From a bacterium (GTDB taxonomy: Bacteria > UBA9089 > UBA9088 > JAGUXG01), in the NCBI GenBank assembly GCA_030018505.1, contig JASEHO010000096.1, forward strand, positions 1 to 6,050: DNA of 6,050 nucleotides, given 5' to 3'. The notes below the pieces were generated by a model. That model was not told the origin of the DNA. It was given only the letters and a program-made list of their open reading frames with translations, and did no database searches. Of this stretch, positions 1 through 6,038 are shown one piece after another; within the stretch, counting starts at the first letter, position 1; every line of letters starts with the position of its first letter. The position numbers and the translations under genes are program-made.

Positions 1-51
1 GAAATTGGCAAGAAAGAAGACTATGATTTCGAATTTCTTCCTAATTTCTAA
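1..51 (+). CDS. Possible C-terminal tail of an upstream gene (partial, doubtful)
   Basis: Frame 1 is open from the window edge to a TAA at 49-51 and would encode 16 residues, EIGKKEDYDFEFLPNF. The first part is charged and protein-like. The last residues are written by the heptamer array that begins nearby. If real, this gene would end 23 nt before the flavoprotein start and could share its operon; NuoE-like or ferredoxin-type partners are often found in that position in related clusters, but nothing here identifies it. Frame 2 is also open over this short stretch, so the call is weak. Confidence 0.22.
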   Translation, partial: EIGKKEDYDFEFLPNF

Positions 52-74
52 TTTCTAATTTCCAATTTCTAATT
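23..74. repeat. Degenerate heptamer tandem array abutting a start codon
   Basis: Clear 7-nt units run in phase: CTAATTT at 41-47, 48-54 and 55-61, CCAATTT at 62-68, and a partial CTAATT at 69-74. The ATG of the flavoprotein gene follows immediately at 75. More decayed units (ATGATTT, CGAATTT) can be read at 23-36, with a 4-nt phase break at 37-40. The array leaves no Shine-Dalgarno sequence in front of the gene. It is a simple short-period repeat with no spacers, so it is not a CRISPR. Whether it affects transcription or initiation is not visible; its AT-rich, unstructured character could favour initiation without a Shine-Dalgarno. Confidence 0.85.
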
Positions 75-3000
75 ATGAATAAATTAAGATCAATTGACGA
101 ATTAAAGGAATACAGAGACTCTCTCAATAAGGTTAAAGACCCCAAGAAGGTTACTATCTCTGTCTGTGGTGGCACAGGTTGTCTTGCTTTAGGCGCAGAG
201 AGTGTGATAAATGCGTTTTTAGAAAAGATAAAGGAACATAAATTGGAGAATGTAGGTCTTGTTGTTACTGGATGCCCTGGATTTTGTGAAAGGGGGCCTG
301 TGGTTGTCATCTTGCCCAAACAGATATTCTATCAAAAAGTAACCATAGAGGATGTAGAAGATATAATCTCCTCTACCATAAAGGATGAGGTTGTTGAAAG
401 GCTTCTATATTGCGAAGCTGATGGCAAAAAGATTATCTATGAGAATGAAGTGCCTTTTTATGCAAAACAGAAAAGGATAGTTTTGGCAAATAACGGTCGG
501 ATTTCCCCTACTAAAATTTCCGACTATATTGAGCTTGATGGATACTCTGCTTTAGCTAAGGCTCTTAAGGGTATGAGTCCTACTGATGTAATTGAGGAAG
601 TAAAGGCGTCAGGGCTTCGTGGTAGAGGTGGTGCTGGCTTTCCTACTGGGCTGAAATGGGAATTTTGCAGAAAGGCAAAGGGAGAGCCTAAGTATCTTAT
701 TTGTAATGCAGACGAGGGTGACCCTGGTGCCTTTATGGATAGGGCTGTACTTGAAGGAAATCCTCATCTTGTGATAGAGGGAATGTTGATAGCTGCCTAT
801 GCCATTGGCTCAGAGCAAGGATATGTCTATGTTCGGGCAGAGTATCCTTTAGCCATAAAGAACATCAAGTCCGCTACTGCCCAAGCAGAGGAGATGGGCT
901 TATTAGGAAAAAATATACTTGGGACAAACTTTAGCTTTTCCTTAAAAATCAAAGAAGGAGCCGGAGCCTTTGTCTGTGGAGAAGAGACAGCTTTGATTGC
1001 CTCAATTGAAGGAAAGAGGGGCATGCCTCATCCAAGACCGCCGTTTCCAGCACAATCAGGTTTATGGGAAAAGCCTACAAACATTAACAATGTTGAGACA
1101 TTTGCCAATATTCAGTATATCATTTTGGAAAGTGGCAAAGAGTATGCTAAATTAGGGACAGAGACCAGTAAAGGAACAAAGGTTTTCGCCTTATCCGGCA
1201 AGATAAATAATACAGGTCTGATAGAGGTGCCTATGGGCACTACCCTTAAAGAGGTAATCTTTGAAATTGGAGGCGGCATACCTAAAGGTAAAAAATTTAA
1301 GGCTGTTCAGCTTGGCGGACCCTCTGGTGGCTGTCTCACCACTCAACACCTTGACCTGCCTATAGACTATGAAACATTGGTCGGAGCTGGAGCAATGATG
1401 GGTTCAGGTGGAATGGTGGTTATGGACGAAGACAACTGCATGATAGAGATAGCCAGATTTTTTATGGAGTTCACCCAGAACGAGTCTTGCGGAAAATGCA
1501 CTCCATGTCGCATCGGCACCAAAAGAATGTTGGAAATTCTAACCAGAATTACTGAGGGAGATGGTAAAGAGGAGGATATAGACACCTTGATAAAAATGGC
1601 AAAGACCATTAAAGACACATCCCTCTGTGGATTAGGCCAGACCGCACCAAACCCTATTCTTTCCACAATTACAAATTTCAGGAAAGAGTATGAGGATCAC
1701 ATCAAACAAAAGAGGTGTAGCGCTTATGTCTGCGAGAAACTTTATACAGCACCCTGTAGCGATACCTGTCCTGCCCAGACAGAGGTTTATAGCTATGTTG
1801 CTTTGATTGCCGAAGAAAGGTTTGATGAGGCATTAGAGCTTATAAAAGAGAAGAACCCATTCCCATCTATCTGTGGTCGTATCTGCTATCATCCCTGTGA
1901 GGCAAAATGTAAAAGGGCTGAAATTGATAAACCTTTGGCTTTAAGGGCATTAAAACGCTTTGTTAGTGATCGTGAGCTTGAATTAGAAAGGATAAAACCA
2001 AAGCCAGTGAGCCGTTTTGCAAGACCAGAAAAGATAGCGGTAATTGGAGCAGGTTCTGCGGGCTTAACCTGCGCCTATTACCTTGCCAAAAGAGGATACA
2101 GCGTAACTGTCTTTGAAGCATTAGAGACCCCGGGTGGAATGCTGGCTGTTGGCATACCAGGTTATAGATTTAATAAAAGGATTCTCCGCGCAGAGATAGA
2201 GGATATTGTTGCCCTGGGCATAGAGATAAGAACGAAGACTGAGGTTGGTAAGGATATTAGGTTTGATGAGATAAAAGAAGAGTATAATGCCGTCTTCATA
2301 GCTATAGGTGCTGGTCTCAACAAAAAGATGAGGATTGAGGGAGAGGATGGAAAGGGTGTGATTTCTGGCTTAACCTTTCTCCAAAATGTAAACCTGGGAT
2401 TACCTATTGAGATAGGTGAAAGAATAGCTGTAATTGGCGGAGGATTTTGTGCTATGGATTCAGCAAGACAGGCGCGCAAACTCGGCGCATCTGAGGTTAG
2501 TCTAATCTGTATGCGTTCAAAGAAGAGAATAGTCAATCCAGAGGAGGTAATAACAGCAGAAAATGAAGGGATAAAGATAGAATCCTTGACCTTCCTAAAG
2601 AGAATTTTAAGAGAAAATGGTAAGGTAAAGGGGATTGAATGTCTAAAGATGAGATTGACAGACTTCTTTGATAAGGATGGGAAGAGGGTTGCTGAACAGA
2701 TTATTGGTTCAGAGTTCATTATTGATGTGGATATGGTGATTATAGCTATCGGTCGAAGGGTTTCCTCTGATTTCTTAGAAGGTAAAATAGAGCTTTATCC
2801 AGAGGGAACTATAAGAGCAAACAATGAGACATTAGGCACAAGTTTAACCGGTGTATTTGCTGGTGGCGATGCAGTAACAGGAGCAGCTACAGTGATAGAG
2901 GCTATTGCTGCTGGAAACAGAGCAGGTAAAGGGATTGATAGATATTTGAATAATGGGATAGATAGCGAGGTTATAAAGAGAAGGAAAAGACAGGCTATGC

Positions 3001-3113
3001 CAACCCTAATAACAACAGAGAAGAAGATGCGAAGCGAGAAGGAAGGTGAATTTACCGCTAATATGGCCATTAAAGAAGCAAAGAGGTGCTTACGGTGCTA
3101 TGAGAAGGAATGA
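75..3113 (+). CDS. Fused NuoE-like/NuoF(HydB)/GltD-like NAD(P)H-dependent iron-sulfur flavoprotein
   Basis: A 1012-residue cytoplasmic redox protein with three modules. Residues about 25-105 form a thioredoxin-like [2Fe-2S] domain (C31, C36, C67, C71). Residues about 130-540 are a NuoF/HydB core: the FMN loop at 180-194, NADEGDPGAF (211-220), GAGAFVCGEETAL (295-307), NNVETF (338-343), and N3-type [4Fe-4S] ligands C472, C475, C478 and C518. Residues about 545-1012 resemble GltD/NfnB: a Fer4_20-like Cys region (C561, C565, C600, C604, C608, C612), FAD motif GAGSAG (658-663) with E681, a second nucleotide-binding fold GGGFCAMD (788-795), and the FAD motif AGGDAVTGAATVIEA (929-943). It ends in CLRC (1005-1008). 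C548 and C553 match the CPAGVC motif of HydB, after which HydB usually carries a ferredoxin domain; here GltD replaces it. Expected role: NAD(H) oxidoreduction coupled to an NAD(P) site or other partners, possibly bifurcating or a transhydrogenase; the partners are not in the window. The ATG at 75 is chosen because the N-terminus fits the family and an in-frame TAA lies at 42-44. No Shine-Dalgarno is visible. Domain calls are firm; the reaction is inferred. Confidence 0.95.
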   Translation: MNKLRSIDELKEYRDSLNKVKDPKKVTISVCGGTGCLALGAESVINAFLEKIKEHKLENVGLVVTGCPGFCERGPVVVILPKQIFYQKVTIEDVEDIISSTIKDEVVERLLYCEADGKKIIYENEVPFYAKQKRIVLANNGRISPTKISDYIELDGYSALAKALKGMSPTDVIEEVKASGLRGRGGAGFPTGLKWEFCRKAKGEPKYLICNADEGDPGAFMDRAVLEGNPHLVIEGMLIAAYAIGSEQGYVYVRAEYPLAIKNIKSATAQAEEMGLLGKNILGTNFSFSLKIKEGAGAFVCGEETALIASIEGKRGMPHPRPPFPAQSGLWEKPTNINNVETFANIQYIILESGKEYAKLGTETSKGTKVFALSGKINNTGLIEVPMGTTLKEVIFEIGGGIPKGKKFKAVQLGGPSGGCLTTQHLDLPIDYETLVGAGAMMGSGGMVVMDEDNCMIEIARFFMEFTQNESCGKCTPCRIGTKRMLEILTRITEGDGKEEDIDTLIKMAKTIKDTSLCGLGQTAPNPILSTITNFRKEYEDHIKQKRCSAYVCEKLYTAPCSDTCPAQTEVYSYVALIAEERFDEALELIKEKNPFPSICGRICYHPCEAKCKRAEIDKPLALRALKRFVSDRELELERIKPKPVSRFARPEKIAVIGAGSAGLTCAYYLAKRGYSVTVFEALETPGGMLAVGIPGYRFNKRILRAEIEDIVALGIEIRTKTEVGKDIRFDEIKEEYNAVFIAIGAGLNKKMRIEGEDGKGVISGLTFLQNVNLGLPIEIGERIAVIGGGFCAMDSARQARKLGASEVSLICMRSKKRIVNPEEVITAENEGIKIESLTFLKRILRENGKVKGIECLKMRLTDFFDKDGKRVAEQIIGSEFIIDVDMVIIAIGRRVSSDFLEGKIELYPEGTIRANNETLGTSLTGVFAGGDAVTGAATVIEAIAAGNRAGKGIDRYLNNGIDSEVIKRRKRQAMPTLITTEKKMRSEKEGEFTANMAIKEAKRCLRCYEKE

Positions 3114-3166
3114 AATATATCTTTGAATAAGTTGTAGGTTAAAAAGTTTAGAATCTTATTTGTGAA

Positions 3167-3201
3167 ATTTGTGTCTATGTTTGAAAGATGAGACACGAAT
3201 T
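3167..3201. other. 11-bp hairpin inside the intergenic element
   Basis: AATTTGTGTCT (3167-3177) pairs with AGACACGAATT (3191-3201) around a 13-nt loop; in + strand RNA all 11 positions pair, one as a U-G wobble. The right arm can instead pair perfectly with AATTCGTGTCT at 3270-3280, so two alternative folds are possible. No U-tract follows, so it is not a standard intrinsic terminator, but it could stabilise the 3' end of the flavoprotein transcript. Confidence 0.55.
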
Positions 3202-3209
3202 GCACTAAT

Positions 3210-3255
3210 TGACACGAAGGGAGAAGCATGGATATTATTTAGTGTCAGATTTTTT
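3210..3255 (+). terminator. Weak candidate terminator for the flavoprotein gene
   Basis: TGACAC (3210-3215) can pair with GTGTCA (3242-3247), and a run of six T follows at 3250-3255. The stem is only 6 bp and the loop is 26 nt, so this is a poor match to an intrinsic terminator. It is listed because it is the only stem followed by a T-run downstream of the flavoprotein gene. No comparable T-run structure was found for ilvD on the opposite strand. Confidence 0.2.
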
Positions 3256-3341
3256 CAGATAATTCGTGAAATTCGTGTCTAATAAATTCACGAAAGTTCA
3301 GTTATTTAACCTACAACTTTATTCTCAGTATATATTAACCC

Positions 3342-5000
3342 TTAATCTTGATACACCGCACCTTTACTGGCTGAGGTTACAGCAGAGGCATATCTGGCTA
3401 AGTATCCGTTTATCTTCTTTTTCTTTATGGTAAGTCTGGAAAGCCGCTTTTCTATCTCTTTCTTGGTGAGCTTAAGCTGAAGCCTTCTTTCTGGAATGTC
3501 TATTTCAATTATATCGGTTTCTTGAATTATGGCAATTGGTCCTCCTTCTACTGCCTCTGGTGAGATATGGCCAATAGCCGCACCCCTTGTGCCTCCAGAG
3601 AACCTTCCGTCTGTCAGGAGAGCTACATCCTTATCCAAGCCTACACCAACTATGGCTGAGGTTGGAGCAAGCATTTCCCTCATTCCAGGTCCACCCTTTG
3701 GTCCTTCATATCTAATCACGACAACATCGCCTTTCTGTATCTTTCCTCCAAGTATTGCCTCTTGAGCCTCCTCTTCAGAGTCAAAACACCTGGCAGGTCC
3801 TGTGTGCTTCATCATCTTAGGGTCAACACCAGACTTCTTGACGCAAGCACCATTTGGAGCCAGAGAACCAAATAATATGGCTATGCCACCATCCTCTGAG
3901 TAGGGATTAGTAAGTTGTCTAATCACCTCTTGGTTGAGAATTACCTTTCCTTTAATATTCTCTCCAACTGTCTTTCCTGTAACTGTGAGTACTTCCTTAT
4001 GAATAAGCCTTTTCTTGGAAAGCTCTGCCAAAACCGCAGGCACACCACCAGCCATATCCAAATCCTCTAAGTGATGGCCTCCTGCTGGGGATAACCTGCA
4101 GAGGTTTGGGGTCTTTCTGCTTATCCTGTCAAATACAGCCAGATCCAATTTTAGTCCTGCCTCTTTAGCTATGGCAGGAAGATGCAGGACAGTATTCGTT
4201 GAGCTACCAAGCGCCATTTCACAGGAGATAGTATTCTCAAAGCCTTCTATTGTGGCGATATCCCTTGGCTTAATACCTTTTTCAATCAGGTTCATAATGG
4301 CCAGACCAGCCTCCTTTGCCAGCCTTATTCTTCTTCCAGATACAGCAGGAATTGTGCCATTTCCAGGTAAAGCAAGGCCTAAAGCCTCAGCTAAGCAGTT
4401 CATAGAATTGGCAGTGAACATTCCCGCACAAGAGCCAGCGCCTGGACAGGCATAATCCTCTATCTCCTCCAACTCCTTTTTGCTCAGTTTGCCAGAGCTG
4501 CATTTACCGACACCCTCAAAAACAGAGATTAAATCTATCTTCTTTCCTTGGAGGCATCCAGAAAGCATAGGTCCACCACTGATAAAGATAGCTGGAATAT
4601 TGAGCCTTAAGGCAGACATTAGCATACCAGGGATTATCTTATCGCAGTTTGCTATTAAAACCAGTCCATCAAAGGGATAGGCGCTTGCCATCACCTCTAT
4701 TGAATCAGCAATAAGCTCTCTTGAGGCAAGAGAATACTTCATTCCAGAATGTCCCATAGCTATACCATCACAGATGCCAATTGTGGAAAACTCCATAGGT
4801 GTGCCGCCTCCCATGCGAACACCTGCTTTTACAGCCTCTGCTATATTTCCAAGATGAATATGACCGGGGATAAGCTCGTTCCTTGAGTTGGCTATCCCAA
4901 TAATAGGCCTGGCTAACTCATCATTCGTATAGCCCATTGCCTTGAATAAGGCTCTATGCGGGGCCCTTTGCAAGCCTTTCTTCATTGCATCTGATCTCAT
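3342..5000 (-). CDS. ilvD: Dihydroxyacid dehydratase, [4Fe-4S] type
   Basis: IlvD dehydrates 2,3-dihydroxyisovalerate and 2,3-dihydroxy-3-methylvalerate to the 2-keto acids that precede valine, leucine and isoleucine; it is cytoplasmic and needs Mg2+. The 552-residue length is normal for the short archaeal/clostridial form. Diagnostic motifs are NCDKIIPGMLM (118-128; cluster ligand C119 with D120 and K121 near the metal), CPGAGSCAGMFTANSMNC (185-202; cluster ligand C191), MLAPTSA (443-449), the active-site serine in GRFSGGTRG (465-473, S468), and the C-terminal GYLARYA and SASKGAV. Where [2Fe-2S] enzymes have a third ligand in PCN, this protein has PGHIHL (45-50), as in E. coli IlvD, so an oxygen-sensitive [4Fe-4S] cluster is expected. 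R40 in NSRNE is unusual, since an aromatic residue or Q is more common there. The start MRSDAMKKG is typical of the family and follows a strong ribosome binding site. It overlaps the upstream oxidoreductase by ATGA. Sugar-acid dehydratases (Edd, AraC-type) are relatives, but length and motifs favour IlvD. Confidence 0.96.
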   Translation of the reverse strand: MRSDAMKKGLQRAPHRALFKAMGYTNDELARPIIGIANSRNELIPGHIHLGNIAEAVKAGVRMGGGTPMEFSTIGICDGIAMGHSGMKYSLASRELIADSIEVMASAYPFDGLVLIANCDKIIPGMLMSALRLNIPAIFISGGPMLSGCLQGKKIDLISVFEGVGKCSSGKLSKKELEEIEDYACPGAGSCAGMFTANSMNCLAEALGLALPGNGTIPAVSGRRIRLAKEAGLAIMNLIEKGIKPRDIATIEGFENTISCEMALGSSTNTVLHLPAIAKEAGLKLDLAVFDRISRKTPNLCRLSPAGGHHLEDLDMAGGVPAVLAELSKKRLIHKEVLTVTGKTVGENIKGKVILNQEVIRQLTNPYSEDGGIAILFGSLAPNGACVKKSGVDPKMMKHTGPARCFDSEEEAQEAILGGKIQKGDVVVIRYEGPKGGPGMREMLAPTSAIVGVGLDKDVALLTDGRFSGGTRGAAIGHISPEAVEGGPIAIIQETDIIEIDIPERRLQLKLTKKEIEKRLSRLTIKKKKINGYLARYASAVTSASKGAVYQD

Positions 5001-5959
5001 CTTTTTATCGCCTCCTTTATTGTTTTCAAGATATCCAATGTTGTCTTTAATGACCGCAAATCCTCCTCAGAAGAAGATAGAGAGGCTTCATTATTGATGG
5101 AGTCTATGAAATAGGCAAGCTCAAGCTTTAAGGGATTGTCCTTGTGGATAAATATCCTTTCTATGAATGACTCCTGCTTGTATTTCAACACCTCCTGGGA
5201 GGTAAAGTAGTCTGATGACGCCCTTCTATGAATATGAAGCTCTTGATCCGCATAATCCAAAAAGATATAGGCATCCTCCTGGGTGATAGCCAATGTCCGT
5301 ATTTTTTCCTCAGTAACCCTTGAAGCGGTAATTACAGCGATACAACCATTCGCAAATTCCATCTGAATATTGGCAATATCCTCTAAACCTGAATAGACAG
5401 AGGAAGCAGCAACATTTATTCTCTTTATCTCAGATGGAACAAGGGATAAGACAATATCTATGTCGTGTATAGCCAGGTCAAGAATAACGCCTGCATCATC
5501 AATCCTTGGGGTTTTTGGGCCGAGCCTCTTGCTCTCAATAAATATCGGATTTTTCACCACATTCTTTAGTTCGCAGACAGCGGCATTAAACCTCTCTACA
5601 TGACCTACCTGGAGTAAAACAGCCTGCTTCTTTGCCCTGTCTATCAACTCCTCTGCCTCCTCTATAGATGTGGTCATAGGTTTTTCCAAAAGAATATTCT
5701 TCTTTTGAGCAAGAAAGTCTTTTGTTACAGAATAATGCAAGGATGTAGGCACACAAATAGAAACAGCATCCACCAGCTTATAGATATCCTGATAGTCTGT
5801 GAATGGAGTGGTATGATATTTCTCGGCAACCTCCCTTGCCCTATCCGCACTTACATCAACCACAGCCACCAAATCTACATAGGGAATCTCTCTATATACA
5901 CGGCTATGAAAATCTCCCATATGACCCACACCAACAACGCCGACCTTTGTCTTTTCCAT
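4997..5959 (-). CDS. Gfo/Idh/MocA-family NAD(P)-dependent sugar oxidoreductase
   Basis: From the ATG at 5959 the protein has 320 residues. The N-terminal Rossmann fold starts at once with VGVVGVGHMG (6-15, glycines 10, 12 and 15) and has D35 at the end of the second strand, which suggests NAD(H). The family's EKP motif is at 92-94 with catalytic K93. VGHVERFN (118-125) and DLAIHDID (161-168, with H165 and D166) belong to the C-terminal substrate domain. No signal peptide or membrane segment is seen. Wording such as GHVERFN and RLGPKTPR followed by DLAIHDID resembles, from memory, a subfamily found in lipid A (lpx) clusters of Gram-negative bacteria, some members of which are UDP-sugar dehydrogenases (GnnA-like). 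No lpx gene lies in this window, so the substrate stays open. A TTG at 6007 would add 16 residues, MVNLIDRRSFRNYTFF, but that stretch lies over a promoter and precedes the first Rossmann strand, so ATG 5959 is preferred. The gene ends in TGA overlapping the ilvD ATG. Confidence 0.9.
   Translation of the reverse strand: MEKTKVGVVGVGHMGDFHSRVYREIPYVDLVAVVDVSADRAREVAEKYHTTPFTDYQDIYKLVDAVSICVPTSLHYSVTKDFLAQKKNILLEKPMTTSIEEAEELIDRAKKQAVLLQVGHVERFNAAVCELKNVVKNPIFIESKRLGPKTPRIDDAGVILDLAIHDIDIVLSLVPSEIKRINVAASSVYSGLEDIANIQMEFANGCIAVITASRVTEEKIRTLAITQEDAYIFLDYADQELHIHRRASSDYFTSQEVLKYKQESFIERIFIHKDNPLKLELAYFIDSINNEASLSSSEEDLRSLKTTLDILKTIKEAIKR
5011..5018 (-). promoter_or_regulatory. Strong ribosome binding site of ilvD inside the upstream gene
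   Basis: On the minus strand AAAGGAGG ends 10 nt before the ilvD ATG at 5000-4998. It lies in the last codons of the oxidoreductase gene. Together with the ATGA overlap it indicates reinitiation or coupled translation of ilvD. It is the only clear consensus ribosome binding site at a gene start in the window. Confidence 0.85.
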
Positions 5960-5965
5960 AAAAAA

Positions 5966-5994
5966 AGTATAATTCCTGAAACTCCTTCTGTCAA
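5966..5994 (-). promoter_or_regulatory. Near-consensus sigma-70 promoter of the oxidoreductase-ilvD pair
   Basis: On the minus strand TTGACA (5994-5989) is followed by exactly 17 nt and then TATACT (5971-5966). The -35 box is perfect and the -10 box matches 5 of 6 bases. Six T residues follow and then the ATG at 5959, so the expected start point, 7 nt after the -10 box, is the A of the start codon. The transcript would be leaderless or nearly so. AAGGAG at 5987-5982 lies in the promoter spacer, would not be in the mRNA, and is in any case 22 nt from the ATG. Confidence 0.7.
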
Positions 5995-6009
5995 TCAGGT
6001 TTACCAAAA

Positions 6010-6038
6010 ATTATAAGCGTTCTGCGTCTTACTGTATT
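6010..6038 (-). promoter_or_regulatory. Second, weaker promoter candidate
   Basis: A perfect -10 box, TATAAT (6015-6010), lies on the minus strand. At 17-nt spacing the -35 position reads AATACA (6038-6033), which matches consensus at only 3 of 6 bases. The predicted start near 6003 would give a leader of about 44 nt. The -35 region falls in the middle of the dyad at 6017-6049, so an operator role for that dyad is conceivable. Confidence 0.25.

Larger units (their letters stand above)
3157..3281. repeat. 9-nt repeat units in both orientations
   Basis: Direct units TATTTGTGA and AATTTGTGT (3157-3174) are echoed by AATTCGTGA and AATTCGTGT (3261-3278). The 20-nt stretches 3158-3177 and 3262-3281 differ only at two positions, T against C in each TTYGTG. 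Between them, 3192-3218 carries three units of the opposite orientation: GACACGAAT, TGCACTAAT, TGACACGAA. All appear to derive from one nonamer close to ATTCGTGTC. These lie inside the inverted-repeat element and provide its internal pairing. Confidence 0.75.
3114..3338. repeat. MITE-like or foldback element with terminal inverted repeats filling the convergent intergenic gap
   Basis: The perfect core of the arms is GTTGTAGGTTAAA at 3131-3143, inverted at 3305-3317. Read outward, both arms continue as GAATAA (one extra A on the right arm), a short mismatch, CT, and an ATATAT run, giving imperfect arms of roughly 30 nt that reach the flavoprotein stop codon on one side and within a few bases of the ilvD stop on the other. 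The arms enclose about 160 nt of 9-nt repeat units. No open reading frame of note or transposase lies inside, so if mobile it would depend on a transposase elsewhere. The TA-rich ends would fit a TA target duplication but cannot prove one. It could instead be a bidirectional 3'-end structure for the two convergent genes. Confidence 0.6.

Noticed and set aside
41..74. CRISPR-like array
   Set aside because: Units are 7 nt long with no spacers, so this is a simple tandem repeat.
2162..2719. 185-residue open frame on the minus strand inside the flavoprotein gene
   Set aside because: It lies opposite the well-conserved GltD-like module, has no recognisable domain and shows the composition of an antisense shadow.
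3114..3341. Small protein gene or structured RNA gene in the intergenic gap
   Set aside because: I found no convincing start with a ribosome binding site, no tRNA-like fold, and no riboswitch core that I recognise; the sequence is explained by repeat units.
3342..5000. Sugar-acid dehydratase (Edd or arabinonate type) instead of IlvD
   Set aside because: The 552-residue length, PGHIHL, the MRSDAMKKG start and the C-terminal GYLARYA fit IlvD better; the odd gene neighbour alone is not enough.
4997..5959. Naming the oxidoreductase gnnA
   Set aside because: Similarity to lpx-associated proteins is from memory of short motifs only, and no gnnB or lpx gene is in the window.
5960..6007. TTG start adding 16 residues to the oxidoreductase
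   Set aside because: The extension covers a near-consensus promoter, has no convincing ribosome binding site, and family members begin just before the VGVVGVGHMG strand.
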